This document shows positions 1 to 12,009 of a stretch of 64,000 nucleotides of DNA, one piece after another. Location of the stretch: NCBI GenBank assembly GCA_015179045.1, contig WHUZ01000021.1, positions 248,001 through 312,000 on the forward strand, given 5' to 3'. The first letter of the stretch is position 1, and the number at the start of each line of letters is the position of its first letter. A program made the translations under genes and the position numbers. The stretch comes from Kalaharituber pfeilii (lineage: Eukaryota; Ascomycota; Pezizomycetes; Pezizales; Pezizaceae). Below the pieces are notes generated by a model. The model ran no database searches, was not told the origin of the DNA, and saw only the letters and a list, made by a program, of their open reading frames with translations.

Positions 1-326
1 CTTGGTTAGCTGCCTCCAGCCATCTCCACGACAGGGCTAGAAGATTAGTTGGGGAAGGAGACGTACAGCAGAGCGGTGAAAGAAAACGAGGACATGGAAT
101 GCAGATGGTGCGGGATTGCGGAGAACGAACCAGACCTCTTGGTGGAGTTGATGTGATGAGGTAAATAGGTGACGTTGGAGAAAGGGCGTAATTTCTTTCC
201 TCTATTTTTCTACTTTTGCGATTCTACTTCCTTTTATTCCCTTGTATGATCTCCTTCGTACGTAGTAGTCTCGTCGTTGCCCACGGGGCGGTATGCGAGT
301 AATGACACTTAGAAAGAAAAAAAAAA
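1..326 (+). mobile_element. 3' end of a LINE (Tad1-like), decayed
   Basis: The forward strand encodes, across a frameshift, a remnant of the cysteine-rich C-terminus of a fungal LINE ORF2 (ECRWCGIAENEP near 95-135). It is followed by a 3' UTR ending in the family-1 LINE tail (a GGCGGTATGCGAGTAATGA-type motif near 286-305) and a short A-rich tract at 312-326. The same tail recurs about eight times in the window in both orientations. The 5' part lies outside the window. Identification of the zinc-knuckle motif and tail is solid; assignment to Tad1 is inferred from general similarity. Confidence 0.7.
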
Positions 327-689
327 TTATAGATCGTTCACATCCAAAGGTCCTTTTCTATCAATATCCCACAGGGCCTGAGGCCCCAATTGTGATAATA
401 GGTAGCGATTGAGCTTTTCCATCCTGTATGATACCAGCTGAGCTCGTGGAGATGAACATAACGAAAGATACATTGAAAAATTATAGCCGGACGAATTCCA
501 TTGTTGTCCAATGAGTCCTCAACCAAATTTGTGTGATTGCAGCATTGGAAAAGCTCAGACACGGCTCTATCGATTTAGCCATCACATCCTCAATATCACC
601 CTCCTGTATGTCCAATGGAATTAGAATTAAACAAAAGGTGTCTATATAGCAAAGTCTATCAATAACTCAATGTATTTCAGTCATATCAA
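327..689. other. No recognisable gene
   Basis: AT-rich spacer between a LINE tail and the first R1 repeat. A 74-codon reverse frame at 338-562 has no recognisable motif and no repeat relationship. Confidence 0.5.
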
Positions 690-1345
690 AAATCTGAAGG
701 CAGCGTCAGGGTGAAGGCTCCGCCTTCATACCCGGCACCAGAGGTTGCACCCCTTCTGCCCCCTGCCATAATCTCAAATGAAGAGGAGGAGAAACCACAT
801 ACACCCGTCCCCCGCACCACCTCCCTCAGCACCACCAGTGCTTTCCGCAGCACCCAGCTCCATTCCACATCTAGGAAAATTGATTTCATGTGACACAACC
901 AACACAACCCATCATTACCGGCCAGGACACCACATTTTGTGTGTTAACACCAAGTCCCAGGATACGAGACATCTCCACATCCACTGCCGCACCTCCTGTA
1001 CCCTGGGCTCTATCCGTAGATGGCACACCGTATCCAGTAGTATATGCAGCAACGGGAATGGAGGTGAGGATGAGGAAGAGTGTATTAATAAGCCCCTCCT
1101 CTTGCTCTTTCTTGCCCCCTCTTGTCCCGTTTTATCCTACTGCACCTCTTTGTTTCCCTCAGTAGTGTCGCAGCTGTCATCTGCTCACCTCTCTCACATA
1201 CAATGTGAGAACTACCGGCGGAGGCAATTCCGCAAGTCCGAATACCCCCCGCACCACGGTACATTTGATTTCTTATCTAGTTTCTCGCGAGGACAAAATC
1301 CCACACCCACCCTTTTCGTAAGGGGCGGGCCTGAACTGTGCTCCG
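690..1345 (+). repeat. Family R1 copy 1, proline/acid-rich block
   Basis: This block shares sequence with the reverse complement of 25060-25720: the stretch after GCAGCGTCAGG at 703 resembles the reverse strand from about 25640 downwards. Both copies encode a proline-rich stretch followed by an acidic/charged run (VAPLLPPAIISNEEEE here, VAPSPQPPTPAMIPSEKEKE there). Both are interrupted by stops in all frames, so this is a decayed coding repeat. The parent element is unknown; an LTR-retrotransposon gag region or a dead gene family are both possible. Confidence 0.5.
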
Positions 1346-1479
1346 GTTAGACATGTGAATCTGAGTTCCGGACCTGAACCGGAATTTGACAATTAAATTA
1401 AACTAGAGCTTCAATCTAGACTTTTTTGATGGTGATGACGATGGTGATGACGTTAGCGATGAACTCCGGAAGTCATTCC

Positions 1480-1905
1480 CCAAGACTTCAGGCTCTCGTC
1501 TGATCTCAACTCCTACTCTGATTCCGATTGCTGCCCTGCTTTATCTATTCGAGCTGAGGCAGTTGCCTTGGGATTCTGTGAATTGGTGGTAGGAAACGGT
1601 ACCTCTTTCCCTCTTTCCTAAAATCAGCCTTTATAGGGGACCTTGTTATTATGGTCAATGACTTCCAGTATTCCGATACGAACTGTGGCATGATCCCAGG
1701 CTTGTGGTCTTGTGATTGCGTTGGTAAGAGGAGGTCTCCCTAGAAAGCCACGCGCGCGGGGCATACTAGTGCTAGAGCGAAGAAAGGGGTATTATTATCT
1801 ATCTGGTACTTTGACCATTGCAGGGCGGAATTTATGTTAGTCCTTGAGCCTCCAGAATCATCATTTTGACCTGGCAACTAACACATCACAGAAAACGGAT
1901 AAGGA
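1480..1905 (+). repeat. Family R1 copy 1, second block (5' of LINE insertion)
   Basis: Co-linear with 24245-24770 on the same strand, with shared runs such as GATTGCGTTGGTA and a conserved C/T-rich start. The copy is interrupted at 1918 by a LINE and resumes at 2961. Confidence 0.55.
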
Positions 1906-1913
1906 GCACATCA

Positions 1914-1917
<4 letters not shown>

Positions 1918-1955
<38 letters not shown>

Positions 1956-2948
1956 TATCAGTACTCGCATGCCGCCTAAGGGCTATGGCGAGGTTAAGTT
2001 ATATATGAAAACAAAGGAAAAGTAAACAAATTAACTACATGATGCCGGCTTTCGCTGGTGTTGCGGGTAGTGTCCTCCTAAGTCAGCTTGTACGGGGACC
2101 TTCCTATTTCTTTCCTCTGTCCCACTCGTACTTGCTGGATCTCAACCACCTTCCTCCGAGTCTGACTTTCCCGATTTCCGTTGGTATCTCCAGGTAGACT
2201 GCCACAGAACTTGTCTTCTTGCCTTCCTCCACTAGGGTTGTCTTCTTCTGCAGCCATCTGATCCCTGTGGCCTTTCCTATGTCTTTGTTGGATGCCTCCA
2301 ACCATCTTCGGACGTTCCCCAAGTCTTTCCTCAGGGCTATTCCGTGGACGACAATGCCGTGTTTCGGAGTAGTGTTGTCGGGGCTAGTCAGGGCATGGGA
2401 TCTGGCTTTGGGTCGTGGGGTGAGCTCCGGGGGCAGGGGGCGGGCTTGGATGCTGGTGTCGGTGGTTTCAGTGTGGGGTTGGTGGTGGCGGGCGTGCTGT
2501 CTGCCTGGGCAACTGGGGGTGTTGAGGCAATCTTCTTTGCCTCCTCGTCGCTCAACTGGCGCTTGAAGGCGTATGGGTCCTGGGGGGACGGCATCTTGCC
2601 TTTGTGCTTCCTGCTCTTTGTCTTGTCGCCAGTTGTGGAGGTCGCCACTTCCGTTCGCTCTGTGGACGGCTCCTCAGAGTGTGCGACGAATGTTGTCTGA
2701 AGCCTAGTGCTTCAGGCGTGGGTTCCGCCGGGGGTGTGTGGATAGTGGCGGTGAGGCTGAACCCCAAGGTTGTTGGCGGTGGCGGGGAGGGGCGGGGGGT
2801 GTGGGGGGGACGACGGGCCAGCTCGGGAGAGGGGACTCCGCCTCATGTCCATGCCGTTCCTTCTCGACTTGGATACGTAATGACTCGAGGAGGACCGGTA
2901 CTCTGATGCCAGTTCTCTCCCATATCATTTCCCATAGGTCGTTCCACG
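1918..2948 (-). mobile_element. 5'-truncated LINE carrying only ORF1 remnants
   Basis: A reverse-strand insertion flanked by a perfect 12-bp target-site duplication, GCACATCACAAA, at 1906-1917 and 2949-2960. The poly(A) tail is the T run at 1918-1952, followed by the family-1 tail (complement of TACTCGCATGCCGCC). The reverse strand encodes a proline-rich segment (about 2940-2390) and then an ORF1 C-terminus with GIRWLQKKTTLVEEGKKTSS and RLGGRWLRSSKYEWDRGK (about 2322-2104), resembling fungal LINE ORF1 nucleic-acid-binding regions. No ORF2 (RT, RNase H or zinc knuckle) lies between ORF1 and the tail. Several frameshifts make it dead. Confidence 0.8.
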
Positions 2949-2960
2949 GCACATCACAAA

Positions 2961-3260
2961 GCGATATCATATTTTCCATCCTTTGCACAGGAAAAGGAGA
3001 AAAAAGCCGTAGCATGAATTCTCAACATGCTACATGGAAAAGAAACATTGATAGCATAGTAATGCCAGTACGTATAGAATATTTTCCTAACAAAAAACAA
3101 AGGAATTAAATGAATTTGCCAATATATTTGAAGCAAGGAGGCCCCAACAGCAAAGAGATGAGCTCAACTGTCCTCCTCCGATCCCCCGCCTCACCGCCGC
3201 CGTCTCTCCTTAACTCCTCAACTCGGCGCAAGTTGACTAATTGTAGCAAAACCATCTATA
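2961..3260 (+). repeat. Family R1 copy 1, block 3' of the LINE
   Basis: Resembles 24800-24960, with shared runs such as GAAGCAAGGAG and CCAACAGCAAA. Removing the LINE and one target-site duplication restores co-linearity with copy 2, which confirms the insertion boundaries. Confidence 0.5.
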
Positions 3261-4599
3261 GCGCAAGAGCGAGGTATAAAGAATTAAGAGATAGATGATG
3301 AGAAAAAAACAACCTCCGGGGGCTTTCCTTTCCACAGGCGCCAGAAGGTGTCAGAAAATCGGGTTGACGGTCAACCAAGGCAGCCAAAGGAAAGAATCAG
3401 GGACAAAAATACTTTTTTAAATAAAAGCCATTCACTCACCACTCCCATTGATACTACCTCCGGTGGACATTCGATAATATTTTTGACGATGCCGGCAACG
3501 CTTTGATCCCTTAGGTTCCGCATACAATTCGACAAAGGGCAATCAGGGAAGGCAGGCAGCGTCAACGAGAATGATGGGGTTCGAATTGAGATTGGAAAAG
3601 AGCGTAGCGGTAGTGAAGAAGAAGGTTCATCATCATGATTAGATCTGAAATCAGTGTACCCAAGAGATGTCGTTATAGAAATCCATTACTCCTCCCCACA
3701 ACACCAAACTCCGGATGGAATAGCCGTTGACTCTTCCACAATCTATCATCCCTGTATTACACAGTACCAGAAGCATATATTAACCCCCATCCTGTGCCAA
3801 TCAACATCCCAACCACGGGGCTCAACCGGTTACTCGACTTTTCGCTTTTTGGACGCGAGGGTCGTCAAGTTTGGATATTCGTCGGAGTATACTAGCTGGC
3901 TGCTGACGGGAGAAAGGTCACTGGACGAGGAAACGGTTTGTTCGAGCGAGACGAGTATGGAGTGCGGGGAATGCAGGTTTTGCATTCGAATATTAAAAAA
4001 AAAAAAATTAATCTCACATAGACCAGCGCCAGCGTGCATGAAAAGAGCAGCGACCCTATGTTTAGAGGAGGAAGCAACTAGCAGCACAGCTGGACCAGTG
4101 CGGTACAGGATATGGCAAGTAGGGTGGTACTATTTTACTAGCATGTGGCCACCTCGCGACCGCGAGGGTGAGTGTAGGTGTAGCGGTAGTGGATAAGGGA
4201 CCCGTAAAGTCAGCGTCAAGTAACTATACACTCTTTACCAGTTCCATGACCGTACAATGTCGTTTCTTTGCATTTATTCATATCAGTATATTCTCATTGT
4301 TATTTATAATATCATGCAATCCTACTCCTGCATCCAGGGAGCTCTAGTACCAAATGTAGCTTCAGAAGGTTAATTTTAAATATTTTGTGGAGTATAATGC
4401 TAATAATTGTAGAACCTATGGATAGCGAAACCCTCGTTACAGCCCATAAACTTTACCTAAATTCCGGTTAATATCTACCCACAATGATATTGCTCAGATG
4501 TCCAGCATATGCCCTTTCATGTGTACCTAGCTTCCTTATCTGGCCTCTAGCACCATGCCGTATCGGTCCAGTGCATTCTCATTTGCACCATTGAAAGTA
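3261..4599. other. No recognisable gene
   Basis: A 180-codon forward frame at 3654-4196 starts from GTG, crosses an A-run at 3997-4008 and has no domain. Around 4135-4170 there is a short match to family C (CCACCTCGCGACCGCGAGGG compared with 45460-45490). Nothing else is supported. Confidence 0.4.
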
Positions 4600-6980
4600 A
4601 TCTGCCATACTTGTAAATTGTAAATTGAGCTCATTTTGGCATATCTTGCACCATCAAGGAGGTCTTATTGTATCTGTCAAATTGAGCCATACCGCCTCAC
4701 TTTGCACCATAGAAAGCCAGCCTTAACTGTGAATTGAGCTCATTTTACCATGTTCCACGCTGCCAGGTGGGTCCTGCCGTACCTGTCAAATTTGGCTCAT
4801 TCTGCTGTTCTCACACTGTGGAAAGAGCCCGGTGATACTTGTCAACTTGAGCTCATTCTGGCTCATCTCATGCCATCGAAAGGAAGCTGTCATACCCTGT
4901 TAAATTGAGCTCATTCTGCCTCATCTCACCCCATCGAGAGAGACTGCCATTCCTATTGAATTCGGCTCATTCTGCTGCATCTCACATTATTGAGGAGCTG
5001 TCATGCCTGTCAAATTGTGCTCGCCCTGCTGTATCTCATGTTAGCAAGAGAGATCTACCAATCCCTGTCAAATTCGGCTTATTCTGCTGCATCTCCCAGG
5101 CTCAAATAGACCTGCCATATCTGTCAAATTCGACTCTCGTTCTGCTGCATCTTGTGCTATCGAATAAATATCAAATTGTGCTCATTCTGCTATATCTCAC
5201 AATGTGGAAAGAGTCCTATTATACCTGTCAAATTTGGCTCACTCTGCTACTCTCCTGTGGAAAGGTGCTACTATACCTATCAAATTGAGTTCGTTTTGCT
5301 ACATCTCACGCTGGTAAGAGAGGTGTGCCATACTTATGAAATTTGGCTCATTCTTTTGTATCTCGTGCCGTAGAAGAGTCTTGCCATACCTATATACTTG
5401 TTAAAGTTAGTTTATTCTACTGTATCTTGTATTGTCAAGGGAGACCTACACACCGGTCCAATTGAGTTCATTTTGCTGCATCTCGTGCTATCAAGAGGCC
5501 TACTCTTTTTTTTTTTTTTTTTTTTTTTTTTTCACGTAACTCCGCTTGCAGCTGTTCGCCATGGCAGGGCAAGAGAGACCTACTATACCTATCAAATTCA
5601 GCTCATTCTGCTGCTCTTATGCTATGGAAAGAGTCCTGTAATACTTGTCAACTTGAGCTCATTCGGCCACATCTCGCGCCATTGAGAGAAAGCTGTCATG
5701 CCTGTTAAACTGAGCTTACTCTGCCTCATTTTTGCCTGTCAAGGTCATATCTGTCAACTTGACCACATCCATCCTCATCTTGCGCCATTGACGGAGACTG
5801 TTATACCTATTAAATTCGGCTCATTCTGCTGCATCTCACACCATTGAGGAGCTATCATACCTGTCAAAGTGCCAGTCAAATTCGGCTCATTTTGCTGTAT
5901 CTCATGAGGTGAAATAGACCTACCATACCTATCACATTTGACTCGTTCTGCTGCATCTCGCACCTTTGAGGAGCTGTCGTGCCTGTTAAATTGAGGAGCT
6001 GTCATGCCTGTCAAATTAAGGAGCTGTCGTGCCTGTTAAATTGAGGAGCTGTCGTGCCTATCAAATTGAGGAGCTATCGTGCCTGTCAAATTAAGGAGCT
6101 GTCGTGCCTGCCAAATTGAGGAGCTGTCGTGCCTGTTAAATTGAGGAGCTATCGTGCCTGTCAAATTGAGGAGCTGTTGTACCTGTCAAAGTGCCTGTCA
6201 AATTCGGCTCATTTTGCTGCATCTCGCGGGGTGAAATGGACCTACCATACCTGTCAAATTTGACTCGTTGTGCTACACCTCACACCATTGAGGAGCTGTC
6301 GTGCCTGTCAAAGTGCCTATCAAATTCAGTTCATTTTGCTACATCTCGCAAGGTGAAATGGACCTACCATACCTGTCAAATTTGACTCATTCTGCTGCAT
6401 CTCACACCATTGAGGAGCTATCATACCTGTAAAGTGCCTGTAAAATTCGGCTCATTTTGCTGCATCTTGCGAGGTAAAATAGACCTACCATACCTATCAC
6501 ATTTGACTCGTTCTGCTGCATGTCGCACTGTCGTACCTGTCAAATTGAGGAGCTGTCGTGCCTGTCAAAGTGCCTGTCAAATTCAGCTCATTTTGCTACA
6601 TCTCGCGGGGTGAAATGGACCTACCATACCTGTCAAATTTGACTCGTTCTGCTGCACCTCACACCATTGAGGAGCTGTCGTGCCTGTCAAAGTACCTATC
6701 AAATTCGGCTCATTTTGCTGCATCTGGCGAGGTGAAATGGACCTACCATACCTGTCAAATTTGACTCATTCAGCTGTATCTCGTGCCATCGAATACCAGT
6801 CAGATTGTACTCTTATACCTGTCAGATTCAGCTCACTCTGTTACTCTTATGCTATGGAAAGCTGCTGCTGTACCTATTAAATTGAACTCGTTCTGCTTCA
6901 TCTCCCACTGGTCAGAGAGATATACCATACCTATAAATTTTGCCTCATTCTTCTGTATCTTGTACTGAGTACTGGTATGT
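4600..6980. repeat. Degenerate hierarchical satellite, ~2.4 kb
   Basis: A tandem array built on a ~55-65-bp motif: CAAATTCGGCTCATTCTGCT, then a CTGCATCTCGC-like segment, a variable linker and TACCTGT. From 4600 to about 5960 the units are diverged. At 5966-6190 there are nine uninterrupted 25-bp units (consensus TTGAGGAGCTGTCGTGCCTG plus TTAAA/TCAAA). From 6191 to about 6790 a higher-order unit of ~122 bp repeats five times (starts 6191, 6313, 6434, 6570, 6692). Open frames of 60-127 codons on the plus strand follow from repeat phase and are not treated as genes. Confidence 0.9.
5503..5570 (-). mobile_element. Very short LINE 3' end inside the satellite
   Basis: A T run of about 28 nt is followed by the complement of the family-2 LINE tail (CACGTAACTCCGCTTGCAGC and CGCCATGGCAGGG). 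The satellite resumes immediately after. Flanks AGGCCTACT and GAGACCTACT may be the target-site duplication, but the satellite itself repeats that motif. Confidence 0.7.
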
Positions 6981-7022
6981 TGAGGTTCAGGAGGATGTGA
7001 ACTTTTCATTCGGTATATTGAT

Positions 7023-7125
7023 ATGGCTTTCATGGTTGTATGTTGAGGTTCAGGAGAATGTGCTAAGATCATTGTCTGACAGGGGTTTGGTGTACGCCAA
7101 GAGGGATGTAACTCCGTACTGTTGA
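7023..7125 (+). repeat. Direct repeat, first copy
   Basis: Contains ATGGCTTTCATGGTTGT and ACGCCAAGAGGGATGTAACT. It recurs at 7463-7540, where the second copy ends at the left terminus of the first TIR transposon. No gene is supported in 7126-7462. Confidence 0.6.
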
Positions 7126-7462
7126 AGAATATGCAGCGCTGAAGTGAAACATCGTGCACAGTGGTTGGGTGTGCTGAAACATATGCAACCTGAGCTGTGG
7201 CCATGATGCAGACTGACGTTTCATGATTCTATGGTCTTCTATTTCCTATACCGATTATATCCTCTTTACCGTCTGAATCCGCTGCTATGCGCAACCTCAT
7301 TCCGCACCAATAATTGTTTAGTTGGGTACGAAGGTACTTCCTGAATTTTGTTGCATAAATAGGGCCGTTTTGGGACGCATATTTGGGGTTATTCTGATAG
7401 AATTAATCAACTGTATCCCACCGCAATTTAGCTCGTAATCTTTAGTTTACCACACGTACTAT

Positions 7463-7540
7463 GATGGCTTTCGTGGTTGTCGCCAAGGTCTTTTCGACAG
7501 GGCTTTGGTATACGCCAAGAGGGATGTAACTCAGTACTAT
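7463..7540 (+). repeat. Direct repeat, second copy
   Basis: Shares ATGGCTTTCGTGGTTGT and TACGCCAAGAGGGATGTAAC with 7023-7125. It ends at the TA target site of the DNA transposon. Confidence 0.6.
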
Positions 7541-8632
7541 ATAAGATATCGGGAAACGATCGCCTACCTAGAAACGACGCACATCTTGGCATGTCTCATG
7601 AGAAACCATTTTCAAAATATCTTTGGCAACTTAGATGCCAGTAACATCAAATAAGTGATATAGATACAATGATGTCGGGACAACATTATCTACATATTCT
7701 ATTGCCTATATTCAATATCAAGCTCCTGCTATATCAATAAAAATATCAACAGGTCAATTTAACCCCCCTCCCTCTTACGCTCCTACATATTGCCAGTTAA
7801 ATAGTACTAACATCTATGCTCTTATAGCTGCTGTCACTCACTAATGGCCATAGTATATGGTGGCATATGCTATAGGGGAGTAGGATACTTCAAGCTCTAT
7901 TCGAAAGTCTAAAAGTGAGCAATTGCAGCAACTGTAGCTGTACCAATTTATACTTAGTTATAATAAATAGAAGGTACCGAGGCTGAACATACTATTATAC
8001 ACTCTACAACTGCTTACAAGATTGATATAGGGCTATCTGCATCTTTAGACCATCCTAGTTTACCAGTTGAAGATGATATACTCATTTCCAGCTGATATCT
8101 CTAAGAGTATAAGACATGCAGTCAAGCGGACTCCTCTAGCAAAAACCCTCACAGCTCAACCAAAATTGCACGAATATGAATTCTGAGAAAGGATTTAGAT
8201 TTCTTGATGTTTACTTATATAACCTACCATTTTTCCTTAATTTTTTTGTGATTTTATCCGTGTCGAATAGTACTGACAGATGATACAATGGGTGCTTGGA
8301 TACATGTTTCATGATTTATGGTAGCCGCTGTCTCACATGAGCCGCAGCTCCCTCGAGCTCTGTATTGATACCCCTAATAGCAATACTCTCGAACTGGTTT
8401 ACTGCTGTCAAACCTCAGATTTGCTTCCTAAACCGAATTACCATTTTAGATATGCTCTCAGCTCGCCGCTCGCAACCCCTGGGCCCAGATATGCCCCTCA
8501 AACCGGTTCACTGCTCACAATCCCCGCCCCCAGATATACCCTCAGGCCCGAATATACCCTCCAAACCAGTTCACCACCGCTCTCAACACTCTAAGTTAAA
8601 CTCAAATTCAGTTGCTGAAGTACTGGCAGTTG

Positions 8633-8985
8633 TGTAGGCGGCCAGTGGAGTGCGCGAAAATACGAAAAATGCACGCGCATACGAAATGCGCTTATGCGAT
8701 GCAAGCGATATGTGAGCCGACGCTGGCAGGCGGCTGTTATGAGTTCACCGCGACTGTAGTATGGAGCTGGTGGAGTGCGCGAAAAATGTGAAAAATGCAA
8801 GCGCATACGAAATGCGCATATACGACGCAAGCAGTAAGCGATATGCGAGCCGACGCTGGTAGGCGGCATCGCAATCGCACAAATGAGGCTATATGAGCTA
8901 CGCAGAAGGCTAGTGAGGATCACTACTGAAGTGTCTTTTTGGCCTGGCAGACAGTAACTCTCTGCATTTACCACCTCCATTACAA
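8633..8985. repeat. Foreign block with a ~115-bp direct repeat inside transposon copy 1
   Basis: This segment has no counterpart in copy 2 and replaces about 370 bp of HTH coding sequence. It contains two tandem versions of a unit (about 8638-8745 and 8764-8870) sharing GGTGGAGTGCGCGAAAA/CAGTGGAGTGCGCGAAAA, GCGCATACGAAATGCGC and GAGCCGACGCTGG. Internal GCGCAT/ATGCGC palindromes are frequent. Confidence 0.65.
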
Positions 8986-9063
8986 ACTCTGAGTCAAGGT
9001 TGGAAAAAATTATCATTTGGATGAGTCCTGGATCGAAATTATCTCATTGCTTGACTACGACAG

Positions 9064-9508
9064 TTGGAGGGTCAGAAAAATGTGAATGATTGTCATATTG
9101 ACCTTGATTTGGACTCTAATAACTCTCCTGAGTCTTCTGTAGATGGTCCGAACCAAAGTACTCCAACAGATAGGCTTACTACTAATATACTAGAAGTTAA
9201 GGGGGGGGGGCCAACTACTAGTGGGAAAGGAGGAAAACGGCAGGCTAGAGGGCAAGGGAGTAGTAAAAGGGGACGAACTAGGGCTGCAAAAGATACAGAC
9301 AATAAGATAGTAGTAAAGTCAACAGCATTATCTGGAGCTACTGACTCTCAGCCACCACCACCCCCTCCTTCGACACTTGAGAAAATAATTCAGCAAATGC
9401 AGCAGCTAGTTTCAGGCCTCGCGAATAGAGCTGTAAGTTATTCTAGCCTATATTGCATATGCTATCATATACTATAGCCATTAATGACTAACTCTTACTA
9501 TAGGAAAG
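9064..9508 (+). pseudogene. C-terminal part of the transposon-encoded HTH protein, copy 1
   Basis: An open frame continues the GWKKLS...LDRN-like sequence and is almost identical to the end of the copy 2 protein: an acidic/serine-rich linker (DLDLDSNNSPESS), a basic segment (GKGGKRQARGQGSSKRGRTR) and a polyproline then helical end (STLEKIIQQMQQLVSGLANR). GTAAGT at 9433 and TACTATAG ending at 9503 make a convincing intron after which the frame stops within two codons (...ANRAER). The N-terminal HTH half is missing because of the block replacement at 8633-8985, so this copy cannot make the full protein. Confidence 0.6.
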
Positions 9509-9778
9509 ATAGATATAGACCTATTGATAGATAATATGCAGGAGGTTGAGGAGGGGGGTGGTAATCTAATATTATATTGATATAGCAAGTGAACTATTGT
9601 TGACAGAATTAATACAATATGCTAGAATTATAGTATCAGCTATGCTATACATATAACTGTTTACTGTAAGCTGCTAGCATGTCTGTTGCACGAGATATAG
9701 CCAAATGTAGTATCTCCAGCAGGCGTGCCAAGAAACGTCATATCCCGGTCGGCGATCGTATCCCGATATAAAATAGTA

Positions 9779-12007
9779 GGCGGTGAGCATGGCAAGAGAG
9801 AGAGTTGCGGGGGAGAGGGCGAAGGAGAGGAGCAGGCGATCGTGAAGCAAAGACTCTCAACACTGTCACAGCTACTGGAAGCGGACGGGGGGGGGGGGGG
9901 GGGGCGGTAATTTCATAAATATTGAGTATTTTGGAACGAGAGTGAAGTCCGGAACACCAGGGAGCCCCCCACATTCTGGATCTGGCGTGCAACAACAAAC
10001 GAGAACAAACAGTTCTTGCACTTAGTGGTTTATGGAACGGCACAAGGGATAGATTGAGGATGGTGTGAGACATTGTTGCGGCCTGGTGCATATAGCTCGT
10101 GAACAGCGAGAGATTGTGGGGAGTAGGGATGTGCGAGGGAGAAGTGTATCGAAAAGGCAGCCTCGGGGTTCTATATGGTTAGGGCGGGTCAGGCCTTAGC
10201 AGAGACCTGTAAAGCTGCTTCCGCTAGGGCATAATTTACAGCACATGTGGCGTACTTCTTGTCTCACGCTCTCACAAATTGTCAAGGTGCTGTAAATTGT
10301 GAAGCCTCTACATAGGGGCCCTGCAATGTTTCCAGATGTATGGCCGGACTCCGTTCACAAGGTGCCGTAGCAGGCTCGGAAGAGGGGAAGCCACATCTGT
10401 CGGCCGCGGATTTCTTAATCAACGTTCCGAGGACACTGGTATCTACAAGAGCATGCATGGTAACTATTTCGGTGGCGGTGGCGAGAGAACCGGGAAGGCA
10501 AATTCGGGGCACAAGCGGGGACTTTAGATCAGCGGAGCAAGACAGAGATCAAACTTGTCAACTGAAGCGAAGGCGGGGACGCGCAGGAATGCGAACAGGC
10601 CCTTACTGGGACAAGCCACGGGGACCTCAGGTTCGGCACGAACATGAGTGAAGCTGACGATGCGGCGGACAAAAATGGTGCGCCTGCCAGAGAAGACGGT
10701 ACCGATAAGGACGTACTTGTAGCGGAGGGGCGCCGAGTATTGCTACGTGACAAATGCTACGAGAGGAGCCAAAGCTGCCCCCTAGCAAAGGGGAAATGCA
10801 GGATGATAGCTACGACCTTGCAAAAATCAGAATGAGAGGTGAGGTTTTGGCGTAAGGCACCGAGGATATGGAACGGGTATGGAAAACATTAGCGGAACAG
10901 AAGTTGCCGGTGCACAACCCTCTAAGCGAGTTCGAAAGCTTAACTATATGATCAGTGGCTAGTAGTGTAGTCCAGAAACTGAATAGGGTATGGGGGGGCC
11001 AGTAATTAGGGTGAGCCATGGGTAATCACGGGGAAACGTGATAGGAACTTACAATAGTGGGTCGCTTAGTGATATGTTCGAAGGGGTGATGTATTTGATG
11101 GTATGTAGTCGCACACGCACACGTACTAAGCGCCCTGCCCGAGACTAGAACTGTAATGGGGATAGATAGTGCCCTATTAGCTCAATTATGTTGGGGATGA
11201 TGGATAAATGTGATCGCGCTGGTGGAATGCTGATGATGGATAGGAATAAATAGCGGTATTCAGATTAGACTGTCTCCATATGAAATGAAATCCGGCAGAC
11301 AAACCAGTTTATCCGGTCTGTACAGTAGTCTGAGTACCTCTTGTGAAAATCGGATTTTTTGACCGGCATTCGTGCATGCAAAGCCTTGAATACTGCATTG
11401 GCGCCCGCGGTGACGTTGAACAATACTTTAGCGCGCCGGTATTCTAGCCGGATTTTCCGGGTTTCAAAATTTTTTATCAAGTCGTGCCATCTTCATACAA
11501 AATTTTATCTGGTATTTTCAAGGTATAAACTGGTTGAACCGGTTATTTTCGTGTGTTTTCGCGAAATAATTCTCGCCGGATTTCTGGGAGAACTGCATAT
11601 GGCGTTGCATATGTAACGGCGTGGTGACCCCATGGCACCGCCAAACTTGCTATAGTCCCTCGGCATTCAGAATCGTCCAGTATCGGGTTTGGCATATACC
11701 AAATAGGTCACTGCTCATAGGCTAGAAATCGTCCCAATGAATATGCAGAAGCTAATCCACTCTATTCTACCATGCTCTGGCTTCAATTTGAACTCACTTG
11801 AGGGCTATTTGCACTCACAGGAACTTTTTGTTGCGGCATCCAGAAAATGCACAATATCTCAATTATGCGCAGTCTTGGTACAGGAACGTACGAGTACGGT
11901 GCTACAGTATATTGTAGATCTCAAGCTTCTACTACCTTATATTGTAATATATAACACTGGTAGTACTATTGCCACTATTATATGAGCAGGTGGAGTGTTG
12001 CAGAGAG
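9779..12007. other. Inter-transposon spacer, no recognisable gene
   Basis: Contains an 18-bp G homopolymer at 9887-9904 just outside copy 1, and overlapping frames of up to 117 codons without motifs on both strands (for example 10340-10651 and 10644-10835). The latter two are basic and charged and could be coding debris, but nothing ties them to a family. Confidence 0.4.
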
Positions 12008-12009
12008 TA

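Larger units (their letters stand above)
7537..9776 (+). mobile_element. TIR DNA transposon, copy 1 (non-autonomous)
   Basis: Left end reads CTATATAAGATATCGGGAAA then CGATCGCCTACC. The right end, reverse-complemented, reads CTATTTTATATCGGGATACG then ATCGCCGACC. Both sides abut TA (7535-7536 and 9777-9778), the target site of Tc1/mariner/pogo-type elements. About 1.1 kb at the left and 0.7 kb at the right closely match copy 2 at 12010-14285. The middle (8633 to about 8985) is replaced by unrelated sequence, removing the HTH coding region that copy 2 retains. No DDE catalytic domain is recognisable. Confidence 0.8.

Noticed and set aside
778..1350. 190-codon forward frame
   Set aside because: Lies in decayed family R1; low complexity; stops at corresponding places in copy 2; overlaps two other open frames.
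3654..4196. 180-codon forward frame
   Set aside because: GTG start, crosses an A homopolymer, no domain or repeat conservation.
4905..6968. Series of 60-127-codon open frames (PVKFGSFCCIS...-type) in the satellite
   Set aside because: The same peptide appears in shifting frames because of the tandem repeat. There are no start or splice signals, and frame breaks occur at unit-length changes.
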